Part shown: in pieces, positions 46,188 through 56,125 of the stretch
Numbering within the stretch: position 1 is the first letter of the stretch
How the letters are laid out: each line of letters begins with the position of its first letter
DNA from: Hyphococcus sp.
GTDB taxonomy: Bacteria; Pseudomonadota; Alphaproteobacteria; Caulobacterales; Parvularculaceae
Assembly: GCA_021776245.1 (NCBI GenBank)
Contig: JAJFGF010000033.1
Coordinates: forward strand, 1-64,000
Length of the DNA: 64,000 nt
Direction: 5' to 3'
Made by a program: the position numbers and the translations under genes
Notes under the pieces: generated by a model
What the model saw: the letters and a program-made list of their open reading frames with translations, nothing else
What the model was told of the DNA's origin: nothing
Database searches by the model: none

Positions 46188-47147
46188 TTATGGCACCTCG
46201 AATTCAAAATAAATAGTTCCATAGTAGTCTTGTTGGAACGGCTGGCCGCCAAATAAGTCCAAAACGCGTCCAGTTGCAACTACAGCTCCATTATTCGGGC
46301 GGCTTGGGTTGGAATTGAAGTCGTATTGTTCAGTATCTGCGGTCACGTGTCCAGTAGCTTTATAACTGTTGTTGCCCACATTCACATTGACCTCTCCCCT
46401 AAACGCCACCGCGCCGGCAGTCCAGTCGCCCGTGTTGCCTGAGAATGCGAAGTTTGGATCGTTGCCTCCGCCGGCTGCAGCCAGCTTTGACAAAGTCCCA
46501 TTCAGTGCACTCTGTCCTAAGCGCTTAGCTGTATATGTATGCATACGGCGGGTGTTAATATTCTCACTGCCAGCTCTATTTCCTCGGCCTGCAAGATAGT
46601 GAGTAGTGCCGCGAACGGGGTCACCTGTGGCGGCCGTCCCTGGTGTCCGCGGATCCTTCTCGGGGCCAGATCCAGCTCTATAAGTTCCAATCTTCGTAGT
46701 TACTTTCTTCGCCCCAATCCTCGTACCGGTTCGTTGGATTCGTTGAACGTCGTTTACTTCGCATTCCTTGGAGCAGTCTCCTTTTGTTTTGATCTTCTTT
46801 CCATCTGGATCCACGTGTTTAACCGGATCGTTCCCGACATAGGCATAAAGATTCATCTGATCCTCGTAGCCGACGGGATCGGTCTGGAGGAAACGGCCGA
46901 CCTCCGGGTCCATCCAGCGGGCTTTGTAGTAATAAAGTCCGGCGGAGGCGTGCAGCCTTTGTCCGGTGAAACGGAACGGAAAGCCCGCATCGCCCTCGGG
47001 CCCGCTCTCTCCGTATGGGGAGTACGTATAACGGTCGATGATCGCGCCGCTGTTGTTGGTGGTCGCGACAACTGAGCCCAGATAATCGGCGTGCGCCCAC
47101 TCCTTGCCGGTCTCAACCCCGCTCGAATTATAGGTGATCATCAGCAA
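46188..47147 (-). CDS. Rhs core fragment with colicin M-like C-terminal toxin domain
   Basis: 319 aa (TTG 47147, ATG 47141). Residues 1-115 are the C-terminal part of the Rhs-associated core: [40 protein letters not shown] and [18 protein letters not shown]. The variable tip (116-319) resembles the colicin M catalytic region: a TGDW segment, [12 protein letters not shown], then [11 protein letters not shown] (E273, Y275, D276, R283) and a RVLDLFGG...Y.TIYFEFE end. Colicin M has DKYDFNASTHR and hydrolyses lipid II. The essential His is Ser282 here. Upstream Rhs sequence is decayed, so this may be an orphan tip; expression and export are uncertain. Confidence 0.75.
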   Translation of the reverse strand: MLMITYNSSGVETGKEWAHADYLGSVVATTNNSGAIIDRYTYSPYGESGPEGDAGFPFRFTGQRLHASAGLYYYKARWMDPEVGRFLQTDPVGYEDQMNLYAYVGNDPVKHVDPDGKKIKTKGDCSKECEVNDVQRIQRTGTRIGAKKVTTKIGTYRAGSGPEKDPRTPGTAATGDPVRGTTHYLAGRGNRAGSENINTRRMHTYTAKRLGQSALNGTLSKLAAAGGGNDPNFAFSGNTGDWTAGAVAFRGEVNVNVGNNSYKATGHVTADTEQYDFNSNPSRPNNGAVVATGRVLDLFGGQPFQQDYYGTIYFEFEVP

Positions 47148-47575
47148 GGGTTCGTCAACCCGACCGCGAAGGCGGTCAGTCTATAAATTGCGCGCATTCG
47201 CGCGCGAGCCCGGCAGGCGGATATAACGCTTCAAGACCTTGTTGTTGGTCAAATGATGGGGCGTTGCATAACTGGTCTCGGCGTTCGGCGACTGCGTTTG
47301 CTCCGCAAACGGTTCGCCTCACCCTGGTTGGGCGGGGCCCCAACCCCGCCCAACCCATCGAAATAATGCGCGCTTTGCACGCCGAGAATATTCTGCCAGC
47401 GCGGATTGCCGTCGGGCCATTTCCGGTCGCGCACCAGCGAAACCCCGCCCGGCGCGTCGAGGATGTTGCGCAGCCGGTTGTCGCCCTCATATTCAATATG
47501 CCAGCCGCGATGGTCGTCGGTGATGTTGCCATTTGCGTCATGTAAAACGGCCTTGGACCGAAAGCCGCTTAGACC
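47148..47575 (-). pseudogene. Decayed 5' remnant of the Rhs gene
   Basis: Reading from 47575 leftward, an Rhs/YD-repeat sequence is visible: LHDANGNITDDHRGWHIEYEGDNRL, then VRDRKWPDGNPRWQNILGVQSAHYFDGL (named for orientation; key strings DANGNIT and YEGDNRL). It shifts frame near 47318-47325 and resumes as PFAEQTQSPNAETSYAT and LTNNKVLKRYIRLPGS. It then meets an in-frame TAG at 47181-47183 in a stretch with two tiny palindromes. After that the frame enters the intact toxin part. A perfect hairpin (arms 47326-47337 and 47344-47355) lies in the remnant. Nothing of the large N-terminal Rhs shell is present. Confidence 0.8.
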
Positions 47576-47611
47576 AAAAATCTATAAACTATTGAGATTA
47601 TTTTATTTTTT

Positions 47612-47687
47612 TGGTGAGCCCTGATGGATTCGAACCATCGACCTACTGATTAAAAGTCAGTTGCTCTACCGACTGAGCTAAGGGCCC
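47612..47687 (-). tRNA. tRNA-Lys (anticodon UUU)
   Basis: Complete cloverleaf on the minus strand: acceptor GGGCCCT pairing with AGGGCTC, D-arm TAGCTCAGTCGGTAGAGCA, anticodon stem ACTGA/TCAGT around CTTTTAA, T-arm GGTTCGAATCC, and an encoded CCA. The Rhs remnant begins within about 40 bases of its 3' end, so it may mark an integration site, but I see no repeated copy of the tRNA end on the far side of the islet. Confidence 0.97.
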
Positions 47688-47839
47688 CACAACAGGGTAT
47701 TGCAAGAAGCTGCAACAGGCGCCTGACAAACAGACGCCGCCTCGGCCAGCGAAGCGGCGAACGCCTTTCAGGAGCGCGGAACATAGTGGCGCGGTTTGGC
47801 TGGGTCAACCGATTCTCCGGCGCGAAAACTGGGGACTAT

Positions 47840-48967
47840 TCACAGGGTTTCCTCGCCTGTCGCCGCCTTGAAACCGGCGATGAAGGCGGCAAGTCGTCCC
47901 GCGCTGATCGCCGCGCGCAGCCCCGCCATAAGGGTCTGATAATATTGAAGATTGTGCCAGGACAGCAGCATCGGCCCGAGATATTCCCCGGCCCGGAAAA
48001 GATGGTGCAGATAGGCTTTGGAATAATCGCGGCTGGCGGGGCAATCACTTGCGGGATCAAGCGGCTCGGGATCGTCGGCAAATTTCGCATTCTTGATGTT
48101 GATCGCGCCGGCGCCGGTCCAGGCCTGGCCATGGCGGCCGGAGCGGGTCGGCGCCACGCAATCAAACATGTCGATCCCGCGCGCGACGGCGCCGACAATA
48201 TCGGCGGGCTTGCCGACGCCCATCAGATAACGCGGCTTTTCAATTGGCATATGCGGCGTGGTAAATTCGAGCACGCGAAACATCTCTTCGCGCCCCTCGC
48301 CCACCGCAAGACCGCCGACGGAATAGCCGGGAAAGTCAATTTCCATCAGACGCTCAAGGCTTTCACGGCGCAGATCTTCGAAATTGGCGCCCTGCACAAT
48401 GCCGAACAACGCCTGGCCGGGTTTTGCGAGTTTCTCAAAGGCGTTTTTTGAACGCAAGGCCCAGCGCGCGGAGAGGCGCATGGACTCCCGCGCCGCCTCA
48501 TGTTCAATCGGGATTGCCGGACATTCGTCAAGCTGCATCTGAATGTCGGCGCCAAGAAGGCCCTGAATTTCAATCGACCGCTCCGGCGTCAGCATATGCT
48601 TTGAACCGTCAATATGCGATTGAAAGGAAACCCCGTCCTCGGTGAGCTTTCGGAGTTTCGACAGCGACATCACCTGGAAACCGCCGCTGTCGGTCAGGAT
48701 CGGGCGCGGCCAGTTCATGAACTTGTGCAATCCGCCGAGCGCCGCGACGCGCTCTGCCGTTGGCCGCAACATGAGATGATAAGTATTGCCGAGAACGATA
48801 TCCGCGCCGGTTGCGCGCACATGCTCCGGCAGCATCGCTTTGACCGTGCCGGCGGTTCCCACCGGCATAAAGGCCGGGGTTCTGATCTCGCCGCGCGGCG
48901 TTGCAATTACGCCGGTGCGGGCGCCGCCGTCGCTGGCGTTTACCGCAAAAGAAAACTCATCCGCCAC
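47840..48967 (-). CDS. tgt: Queuine/preQ1 tRNA-guanine transglycosylase
   Basis: Exchanges guanine-34 for preQ1 in tRNAs with GUN anticodons. 375 aa from a GTG at 48967 with GGAG upstream; it overlaps queA by 11 bp. Core motifs are present: [29 protein letters not shown] and [14 protein letters not shown]. The C-terminal zinc site is altered: the positions of the first and third cysteines are Ser307 and Ser312 ([19 protein letters not shown]), leaving Cys309 and His338. Codons AGT and AGC were checked. Last gene of the queF-to-tgt operon. Confidence 0.95.
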   Translation of the reverse strand: MADEFSFAVNASDGGARTGVIATPRGEIRTPAFMPVGTAGTVKAMLPEHVRATGADIVLGNTYHLMLRPTAERVAALGGLHKFMNWPRPILTDSGGFQVMSLSKLRKLTEDGVSFQSHIDGSKHMLTPERSIEIQGLLGADIQMQLDECPAIPIEHEAARESMRLSARWALRSKNAFEKLAKPGQALFGIVQGANFEDLRRESLERLMEIDFPGYSVGGLAVGEGREEMFRVLEFTTPHMPIEKPRYLMGVGKPADIVGAVARGIDMFDCVAPTRSGRHGQAWTGAGAINIKNAKFADDPEPLDPASDCPASRDYSKAYLHHLFRAGEYLGPMLLSWHNLQYYQTLMAGLRAAISAGRLAAFIAGFKAATGEETL

Positions 48968-50030
48968 GTGTCGGCTCCAGAAAACAGGCATCGCCAAACG
49001 AATAAAAGCGATAGCCCGCGCTGATAGCATGGGCGTAGGCGTCTTTCATGGTTTTTGTGCCGGCAAAGGCGCAGACCAGCATGAAAAGCGTTGAACGCGG
49101 CAGATGGAAGTTCGTCATCAGCGCGTCAACGCTGCGGAACTTGTATCCCGGCGTAATAAAAATATCGGTTTCGGCGCAAAAGGCATTGATCTGACCCGTT
49201 TCATCCGCAGCGCTTTCTAACAGCCGCAGCGTCGTTGTCCCCACCGCAATGATGCGCCCGCCAGATGACCGGGCGGCATTCATCCGCACCGCCTGGGCCT
49301 GCGTGATTTCACCCCATTCGCTGTGCATCATGTGATCGCCGGTGTCGTCAACCGAAACTGGAAGAAAGGTCCCGGCGCCAACATGCAGCGTGATCGCCTC
49401 ACGCAAAACACCGCGCGCCTCTAACGCGGCAAATAATTTATCGGTAAAATGAAGGCCTGCTGTCGGCGCAGCAACAGATCCTTCGGCACGAGCATAAATA
49501 GTTTGATAATCTTCCGCATCTTCCGCGCGTGCTTCGCGCTGCCTTGCGATATAGGGCGGCAAAGGCGGCTCACCCGCAATCGCCAATGCTGCATCAAACG
49601 CGCCGCCGCTGTGGTCAAACAACAGCGTTGCCTCTGCATTGTCTCGCTCAAGCACTATGGCGGACAACCAACTGTCAAAGGTAATAACATCGCCTTCTCG
49701 CAATCGCTTTGCCGGCCGGACAAAGGCGCGCCATGCAGCGCCCGACGCCCGATCTTCGAGGCGCCTGTGCAGCGTAACATCAACGCGCACTTCCCCGCCC
49801 CCGCCTTCGGCACGCGCCGGACGTACACCCTCTAATTGCGCAGGGATCACTTTTGTATCGTTCACCACCAACATGTCGCCGGGCCGCAAGATGTGTGCGA
49901 GATCGCCTACGCCACGATCATGCAAACCGTCCGGCGCCACATGCAGCATGCGCGCGGCATCGCGCGGGCGCGCGGGCTCCAGCGCAATGCGCTCCGGCGG
50001 CAGTTCGAAATCAAAAAGATCAACGCGCAT
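48957..50030 (-). CDS. queA: S-adenosylmethionine:tRNA ribosyltransferase-isomerase
   Basis: Transfers and rearranges the ribosyl part of SAM onto preQ1 in tRNA, forming epoxyqueuosine. 357 aa. N-terminal [22 protein letters not shown], the middle [14 protein letters not shown] and the C-terminal [19 protein letters not shown] are diagnostic. It sits between cysE (33 bases) and tgt (11-bp overlap). Confidence 0.97.
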   Translation of the reverse strand: MRVDLFDFELPPERIALEPARPRDAARMLHVAPDGLHDRGVGDLAHILRPGDMLVVNDTKVIPAQLEGVRPARAEGGGGEVRVDVTLHRRLEDRASGAAWRAFVRPAKRLREGDVITFDSWLSAIVLERDNAEATLLFDHSGGAFDAALAIAGEPPLPPYIARQREARAEDAEDYQTIYARAEGSVAAPTAGLHFTDKLFAALEARGVLREAITLHVGAGTFLPVSVDDTGDHMMHSEWGEITQAQAVRMNAARSSGGRIIAVGTTTLRLLESAADETGQINAFCAETDIFITPGYKFRSVDALMTNFHLPRSTLFMLVCAFAGTKTMKDAYAHAISAGYRFYSFGDACFLEPTRGG

Positions 50031-50063
50031 GAGGCGCCCTTCCCTCAGCGCGCGGCATTCAAA

Positions 50064-50897
50064 TTAAATAGAATAAGTGTCGTAATTAAAACCCTGGTCC
50101 ATGGTTTTGGCGGGCGATTGCTCCGCGCATTCGCCGACCGGCTTCGCCGGCACGCCGGCAACTGTGCAATGGGGTTTGACGTCTTTTAAAACCACGCTGC
50201 CGGCGGCGACTTTGGCCCCTTCGCCCACCTCTATGTTGCCGAGCACTTTGGCGCCGACGCTGATCAGGGCGCCGCGGCGAATTTTCGGATGACGGTCGCC
50301 GCTCGCCTTGCCAGTCCCGCCAAGGGTGACATTTTGCATAATCGAGACGTCGTCTTCGACCACCGCCGTCTCGCCAATGACAATGCCTGTGGCGTGATCC
50401 ATGAATACGCCCTTGCCGATTTTTGTAGCGGGATGAATATCCACGGCGAAAAGTTCCGACATGCGGCTTTGTAAATAGAGCGCCAGCGCCTCGCGGTTTT
50501 GCCGCCATAACCAATTGGCGACGCGATGCGTCTGCAGCGCCAGGTATCCTTTGAAATACAAAAAAGGCTGCATGTATTCGTGGCAGGCGGGATCACGATT
50601 ATAAACCGCGCGTAAATCGCGCAGGGCCGATTCAATTATTTTTGGCTCATCAGCAAACGTGTCGGTGCAGACCTCGCGCCACAACATGGTGTTCATTTCC
50701 GCGTCGGCGAGCTTTTGCGCCAGCCGATACGAGATCGCGGCCTCGAATGTTTGATGATTAAGAATGATCGCATGAAGCAAGCTCGCAAGGATTGGTTCCT
50801 GCGCCGCAGCGCTTGCCGCCTCGACGCGCATGCGCGCCCAGGTCTGATCGCTGGAGAGCTCTATAACATTTGAAGCTTTTGGTGTTGCTGTAGCCAT
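50064..50897 (-). CDS. cysE: Serine O-acetyltransferase
   Basis: Acetylates serine to O-acetylserine, the substrate of cysteine synthase; a cysK fusion gene is at 57.3 kb in this window. 277 aa. An N-terminal helical domain (about 1-150) is followed by a left-handed beta helix with hexapeptide repeats and the active-site string FMDHATGIVIGETAVVEDDV, then GDRHPKIRRGALI. It is embedded in the queuosine operon, 12 bases after the NUDIX gene. Confidence 0.96.
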   Translation of the reverse strand: MATATPKASNVIELSSDQTWARMRVEAASAAAQEPILASLLHAIILNHQTFEAAISYRLAQKLADAEMNTMLWREVCTDTFADEPKIIESALRDLRAVYNRDPACHEYMQPFLYFKGYLALQTHRVANWLWRQNREALALYLQSRMSELFAVDIHPATKIGKGVFMDHATGIVIGETAVVEDDVSIMQNVTLGGTGKASGDRHPKIRRGALISVGAKVLGNIEVGEGAKVAAGSVVLKDVKPHCTVAGVPAKPVGECAEQSPAKTMDQGFNYDTYSI

Positions 50898-50909
50898 GGC
50901 GACATTATC

Positions 50910-51518
50910 CTATGGACGGCCCGTCACTGCAAGAATGCGTTTTGAAATAGGGCCCGGACCCTCGCCGCGCAAGGCCTTGGCGTAAGCGGTTAACGTCATC
51001 ACAATGGTGAGACTGTCGGTAATTTCACCGGACATCACCATTTCTAACAGAGCGTTAAAAGAAACTCTTTTGATGGTTAACGCCTCGGAAGGCTCCGGCG
51101 CGGCTGCGCCTGGCGCAAGATCCCAGGCGAAGAAGCAGATTGCGCGTTCGTCCGTAACCGAATTAGAGATGTCAAACGCAGAAAATTCAGCCCAGCTTTG
51201 CGCGCTTAATCCGGTTTCTTCTTCAAGTTCACGCATTGCAGACTCTAAAGGCGCGATTTCAATCGGCCCGCCGCCTTCGGGCAATTCCCAGCTATAGCGA
51301 TCACTGGGAAAACGGTGCTGACCGACAAGCCAGACAAAGCCTTCATCGTCGATCGGCAAAATGCCAATCGCAAGATTCTTAAAATTGACGACGCCATATT
51401 CGCCCGGCGTTCCGTCGGGATGAAGTACGCCGTGATCGACAACACTGATCCACGGATTGTCGAACGCAGTTTTCCTCGATGTAACCCGCCAGGGCCCGAT
51501 CTGTGTCTTTGCCGTCAT
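50910..51518 (-). CDS. NUDIX hydrolase (ADP-ribose pyrophosphatase-like)
   Basis: 202 aa. The Nudix box is recognisable as GGGPIEIAPLESAMRELEEETGL with the REx2EExG core; the first Glu of the box is off by one position. The flanking WELPEGG and the beta strands before it resemble ADP-sugar pyrophosphatases, but substrate is not certain. The start overlaps the cyclophilin stop by 4 bp. Confidence 0.88.
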   Translation of the reverse strand: MTAKTQIGPWRVTSRKTAFDNPWISVVDHGVLHPDGTPGEYGVVNFKNLAIGILPIDDEGFVWLVGQHRFPSDRYSWELPEGGGPIEIAPLESAMRELEEETGLSAQSWAEFSAFDISNSVTDERAICFFAWDLAPGAAAPEPSEALTIKRVSFNALLEMVMSGEITDSLTIVMTLTAYAKALRGEGPGPISKRILAVTGRP

Positions 51519-52495
51519 TCTTCGGCGGCGCCGGAAATCGTAACGGCCCGCACCGGAACGCCAAACTGACAGACATCCATATAGTCATGACGGAAATGAA
51601 AGAACGCTTCGGGACGATTGCGCCGCGATTCATAATAAGCGGCGAATGTCTCGGTCGAGGAATCAAGAATTTCAAGCGCTGTTCTTTCCGCTTCGGGCAA
51701 GTCTGCTGCGATGCGCATGGAAAGGATTGTTTCGCCCATGTCATCGTCAGCCGATTGCGGCGGCGACACACGGCGCAAGGCCTGGAGATATTCCATCCCC
51801 TCAACCACCCGGCCAAAGACCGAAAGATTGCGGTCAAGATAGCGTTGCGGCTGCAGCGTGATGTAAAATTCCGTGCTGGCGCTATCGGGTTCATTGTTGC
51901 GGCCAAACGCAAACGCGCCGGTGCAGTGGAGATGCCAGATCGCTTCGCCAGCCGCATCAATGCCGGCGGGAAGGCTGTCCACAAAACCGACTTTCGCCGC
52001 ATAGCCGTCAGCATCGTCAATGGCGTCAAAAGCGATATCCGCCGTCAGCGGCTGATCAAATTCCGCCTTCATGGTTTTGGCGGCGGTCTTGATCTCGCGG
52101 GTCTCCAGCGCATCGCCTCCTTGTGCAACAAAACCGTCGATCACCCGGTAAAATGACAGCCCGTCATAGAATTCCTCCCGGGCGAGCGCCTTGATCTGGG
52201 CGACATGGGCCGGCGCCAGCCGGGTCGCGAGCGCGACGACGACGCGGCCCCGCTCAAGGTCGATATAAAGAAGATTTTCCGGATCGAGGGCGCGCCAGTC
52301 TGACGCCGCTGAATTCTCAAGGATCTCTGCGGGAGACGGCTTGTCGTCATAAGAAATCGCATTTGGGTCGTGCGCCGCCGCTTCAGGCGCATCGGCTGCT
52401 GCGACGCTGTTATCCGGCGCTTCTCCTTCTGCGCATGCGGCTAAAGAAAAGATTACCGTCGCAGCGATCGCGCCGTGCTTCATGGTGATGCTCAT
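51515..52495 (-). CDS. Cyclophilin-type peptidyl-prolyl isomerase lipoprotein
   Basis: 326 aa from the ATG at 52495 (AAGGA upstream). Lipoprotein signal ending in SLAAC, then an acidic, Ala-rich linker and the cyclophilin domain (about 85-270): FYDGLSFYRVIDGFVAQGGD, AFAFGRNNEPDSASTEFYITLQP and LDRNLSVFGRVVEGM. The domain carries a longer insert than typical PpiA between the first motifs. A C-terminal extension of about 55 residues has no match I know. Expected to fold proteins at the envelope. Second gene of the queF operon. Confidence 0.9.
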   Translation of the reverse strand: MSITMKHGAIAATVIFSLAACAEGEAPDNSVAAADAPEAAAHDPNAISYDDKPSPAEILENSAASDWRALDPENLLYIDLERGRVVVALATRLAPAHVAQIKALAREEFYDGLSFYRVIDGFVAQGGDALETREIKTAAKTMKAEFDQPLTADIAFDAIDDADGYAAKVGFVDSLPAGIDAAGEAIWHLHCTGAFAFGRNNEPDSASTEFYITLQPQRYLDRNLSVFGRVVEGMEYLQALRRVSPPQSADDDMGETILSMRIAADLPEAERTALEILDSSTETFAAYYESRRNRPEAFFHFRHDYMDVCQFGVPVRAVTISGAAEE

Positions 52496-52508
52496 TTTTA
52501 TTCCTTCG

Positions 52509-53132
52509 TTAGCCCCGGCCGCGATAGGACGCGACGCCCGGATCCGGCAGCCAAAGTCCCTTTGGCGCGGCGCCGGTCTGATAAAAAATATCGATGGGAA
52601 TGCCGCCGCGCGGATACCAATAGCCGGCAATGCGCAGCCATTTTGGTTTTGCGGCGGCGATAATGCGCCTGGCAATTGTGATGGTGCAATCTTCGTGAAA
52701 GGCGCCGTGATTGCGAAAAGAGGTCAGAAAGAGTTTCAATGACTTTGATTCGACGATTGTTTTTTGCGGGACATAATCAATCACCAGATGGGCAAAATCC
52801 GGCTGACCGGTCATCGGACACAGCGCGGTAAATTCCGGCGCAGTAAAGCGCACAAGGTAAACATCGCCGGGATGCGGGTTCGGCGCTGTCTCGAGATGCG
52901 CAGCCTCGGGCGAGGCCGGCGGCCGCAGCTCTGCGCCGAGCTGGGTGAGGCTGCCGGCCGCAGCGCCTTTAGTCCGCTGCTTTCCGGCCGGCTTTTTCAC
53001 CGATTTTATTGAGGGTTTGTTTGTCGTCGCCGCGCGAAGCTGGGTCAGGCTCGACGCCGCCGCTTTTTTGGCCCGCTTTTTCGCGAGGCTCCGCGCCGGT
53101 TTTTTCGTTGATTTCCCTGTCGTCGCCGCCAT
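52509..53132 (-). CDS. queF: NADPH-dependent 7-cyano-7-deazaguanine reductase QueF
   Basis: Reduces preQ0 to preQ1 for queuosine. 207 aa from the ATG at 53132 (GGAGG nine bases upstream). The enzyme core begins near residue 60 and is of the short YkvM type: [17 protein letters not shown] holds the catalytic Cys105, and [19 protein letters not shown] binds NADPH and substrate. Residues 1-60 are a Lys/Ala-rich tail that repeats the core's own start (SSLTQLRA at 27-34, GSLTQLGA at 60-67). First gene of the six-gene operon. Confidence 0.95.
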   Translation of the reverse strand: MAATTGKSTKKPARSLAKKRAKKAAASSLTQLRAATTNKPSIKSVKKPAGKQRTKGAAAGSLTQLGAELRPPASPEAAHLETAPNPHPGDVYLVRFTAPEFTALCPMTGQPDFAHLVIDYVPQKTIVESKSLKLFLTSFRNHGAFHEDCTITIARRIIAAAKPKWLRIAGYWYPRGGIPIDIFYQTGAAPKGLWLPDPGVASYRGRG

Positions 53133-53200
53133 TTTTTGCGCCTCCATCCAAAGCAAAATGCAACAAACTTAAATCGGCATTTTGCTCTCTGGTTTGGTTA

Positions 53201-53250
53201 GTCGCATGATTTTGCGAAAAACCGGGAACCACTTTTTCGCATCATGCTCC
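53201..53250. repeat. Palindromic intergenic repeat, fourth copy
   Basis: GTCGCATGAT and ATCATGCTC arms with TTGCGAAAA/TTTTTCGC inner arms around CCGGGAACCA. The core is shared with the repeats at 16.4 and 39.3 kb, while the outer arms differ. It lies 68 bases upstream of the queF start. Confidence 0.7.
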
Positions 53251-53392
53251 TGGGCCCTTCTAGCCGCGCCCGCCGCCGGCGCAAAGCCCGGCAAAATGGC
53301 GCGCCCAAAGGGGCCCAACCCCATGGACAAGCCCCGGCGTCCTGTCCTATAAGCCGCGCTCCGCCGGAGGGGCCATGCCTTTTCCGGCTCGG

Positions 53393-53468
<76 letters not shown>

Positions 53469-53497
53469 TTCGCAGCTGGTTTTGCGCAGCAAAATCA

Positions 53498-53516
53498 AAA
53501 AGTCCGGTGGACTTTT
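53498..53516 (+). terminator. Possible terminator hairpin after tRNA-Phe
   Basis: AAAAGTCC (53498-53505) and GGACTTTT (53509-53516) form an 8-bp stem with loop GGT, 30 bases past the tRNA. The T run is part of the stem, so termination strength is uncertain. From here to the glcB start (54017) about 500 bases hold no gene that I can support; the last 200 are AT-richer and probably carry the glcB promoter. Confidence 0.4.
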
Positions 53517-54016
53517 GAAAGCGAAGAATGCCCGGCAGGGCCAAAGACCGTTGAGAATGTGAAGGCGACCATTGGCGGAGCCGACGCAGCACGCAAACGC
53601 AGCTGGGCGAGATCATTCCCCGCTGCCCATAAATCCCAATGATTGCAGACCGCATTTTTTATTTAACTAATCTTGCCGCATTGGTCTTGACGTTGCCCCC
53701 TGAATGCCCGCGTTTACAGGTTCGGCCTGTTCAGTTTTGAGCCGCTCCCGTTTTCATAAAATTTAACACGCAATTGCGCCACAGGGTTTCTCAACGTTTC
53801 CCATCACAGCGCTGCAAGCGCGGAAAACCGTTTGGAGATTCGTTTATACAAACTTGAAATTGTTGGTAGACGTATAATCCATTGGCGCGAGGATATGCGT
53901 TCATCTCTTAAATGGCGTTTCGCGGAAATGGATGTCAAACAGCCTGTTCACACCCAAACAAACACTGCTAAGCTATTGTTGCGTGGTGGTTACATTTAAT
54001 TGTCGAAGGAACACCG

Positions 54017-56125
54017 ATGACAGCTATGGTTGTTAAGGCCGGCCTCAGGGTCGCTGAAGAACTCGTCACTTTCATCGAAAGCAAGGTCTTGCCGCGAACA
54101 GGCCTTGAGGCTGAAGATTTCTGGGCCGGCTTTGCAGATATTTTTAAATCACTGGCGCCCAAAAACGCCGCGCTTCTTGCCAAACGCGATGAAATACAAG
54201 AGCGCATTGATACATGGCACAATGCCCATATGGGCCAGTCACTGGATTTGGCGGCATATACCGGTTTTTTGAAAGACATTGGATATCTTGTTCCCGAACC
54301 GGCCCCGTTCACGATCAGCCCGAGCAATGTTGACGACGAAATGTCCACATTGGCTGGCCCTCAGCTCGTGGTTCCCGTGCTCAATGCGCGCTTCCTCCTC
54401 AATGCCGCGAATGCGCGCTGGGGCAGTTTATACGATGCGCTTTACGGAACCGATGCAATCCCGGGAACGCCCGCCGGCAAAGGCTATGACGCATCGCGCG
54501 GCGCACAAGTTATTGCCCGGGCGAAATCGTTCCTGGATGCCTCTGTCCCGCTCGCCAGCGGCAGCTGGGCGGACTGGACTGGCGGCAAACCGCAACTGGC
54601 TGCTCCGTCCCAATTCGCCGGCCATGCCGGGGATAATATTCTCCTGCGCAATAATGGATTGCACATTGAGTTGGTCATCGACGCCAATAATCCAATTGGC
54701 AAGGACGACCCGGCAGGCATCGCCGACGTCATTTTGGAATCCGCACTGACAACGATTGCTGATCTTGAAGATTCCGTGGCGGCTGTGGACGCTGAAGATA
54801 AAGTTGCGGCCTATGCAAATTGGCTGGGCCTTATGAAAGGCGACCTGACCGCCAGCTTTGAAAAAGGCGGAAAGATGCTGACCCGCACGCTCAATGCAGA
54901 TCGCAGCTATACCGCGCCAGACGGAACAGATTTCACCCTGCCCGGCCGGAGCCTGTTATTTGTACGAAATGTTGGTCATTTGATGACAACACCCGCTGTC
55001 CTTATGCCCGACGGATCGGAAGCGCCTGAAGGCATTCTGGACGGAATCATTACCAGCCTGATCTCGCTGCATGACCTCAACCGTAACGGCAAATTCGTCA
55101 ATAGCCGTGCGGGTTCGATCTATATCGTAAAGCCCAAAATGCACGGGCCCGAAGAAGCGGTCTTCACCAATATTCTGTTTGACGCCATCGAGGACCTGCT
55201 GGGCCTTGAGCGCTACACAATCAAAGTGGGCGTGATGGACGAAGAGCGGCGGACATCCGCCAATCTGGCAGCGTGTATTGCGGCCGTACAAAAGCGCATC
55301 GTATTCATCAATACTGGGTTTCTCGACCGCACAGGTGACGAAATTCATACGTCCATGCGCGCAGGCGCCATGCTGCGCAAAGGCGATATGAAGTCATCGG
55401 ACTGGATTACGGCCTACGAGGACCGCAATGTTCAGATCGGGCTGGCCTGCGGTCTCGCAGGACGTGCGCAAATCGGCAAAGGCATGTGGGCCGCGCCTGA
55501 CCGTATGGCCGATATGCTGGAGCAAAAAATCGGTCACCCAAAAACCGGCGCAACGACCGCGTGGGTGCCTTCACCGACGGCAGCGACGCTGCATGCCACG
55601 CACTACCATTCTGTCGATGTCTTTGCGCGTCAGAACGACCGCAAGGCGGAGCCAATTGCCAGCCTCGATAGACTGCTCAGCATTCCCTTAGCCGCAGGCA
55701 AAAACTGGTCAAAAGCCGAAATCAATGACGAACTCGATAACAATGCCCAGGGGATTTTGGGGTATGTCGTACGCTGGATTGATCAAGGTATTGGCTGCTC
55801 AAAAGTGCCTGACATTCATGATATTGGCCTGATGGAAGACCGTGCGACGCTGCGCATCTCGTCCCAGCACATGGCGAACTGGATGCTGCACGGCGTGTGT
55901 ACGCCTGACGAAATCGACGCCGCTTTGTCCCGTATGGCGGCAAAAGTTGACGCCCAGAATGCCGATGACCCGTTTTATCAACCCATGGTGGGTAATGAAC
56001 AAACGAGCCTGGCCTTTAAAGCTGCAAGAGCCCTGGTGTTCGAAGGCGTCGAACAACCCAACGGCTATACTGAACCCTTACTCCATCACTATCGCGCTTT
56101 GCTGAAAGCACAATCAAATAATTAG
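54017..56125 (+). CDS. glcB: Malate synthase G
   Basis: Condenses glyoxylate with acetyl-CoA to malate in the glyoxylate or glycolate pathway. 702 aa, the usual size for the G isoform. Diagnostic parts: [27 protein letters not shown] near residue 120, the barrel string [31 protein letters not shown] with the catalytic Arg/Glu region, and [28 protein letters not shown] precedes the ATG. No isocitrate lyase gene is in the window. Confidence 0.97.
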   Translation: MTAMVVKAGLRVAEELVTFIESKVLPRTGLEAEDFWAGFADIFKSLAPKNAALLAKRDEIQERIDTWHNAHMGQSLDLAAYTGFLKDIGYLVPEPAPFTISPSNVDDEMSTLAGPQLVVPVLNARFLLNAANARWGSLYDALYGTDAIPGTPAGKGYDASRGAQVIARAKSFLDASVPLASGSWADWTGGKPQLAAPSQFAGHAGDNILLRNNGLHIELVIDANNPIGKDDPAGIADVILESALTTIADLEDSVAAVDAEDKVAAYANWLGLMKGDLTASFEKGGKMLTRTLNADRSYTAPDGTDFTLPGRSLLFVRNVGHLMTTPAVLMPDGSEAPEGILDGIITSLISLHDLNRNGKFVNSRAGSIYIVKPKMHGPEEAVFTNILFDAIEDLLGLERYTIKVGVMDEERRTSANLAACIAAVQKRIVFINTGFLDRTGDEIHTSMRAGAMLRKGDMKSSDWITAYEDRNVQIGLACGLAGRAQIGKGMWAAPDRMADMLEQKIGHPKTGATTAWVPSPTAATLHATHYHSVDVFARQNDRKAEPIASLDRLLSIPLAAGKNWSKAEINDELDNNAQGILGYVVRWIDQGIGCSKVPDIHDIGLMEDRATLRISSQHMANWMLHGVCTPDEIDAALSRMAAKVDAQNADDPFYQPMVGNEQTSLAFKAARALVFEGVEQPNGYTEPLLHHYRALLKAQSNN

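Noticed and set aside
44588-47611. Direct repeat of the tRNA-Lys 3' end marking the far side of an integrated island
   Set aside because: I looked for the T-arm/acceptor sequence near 44.6 kb and 45.8 kb and found none; no integrase of the tyrosine type is present either.
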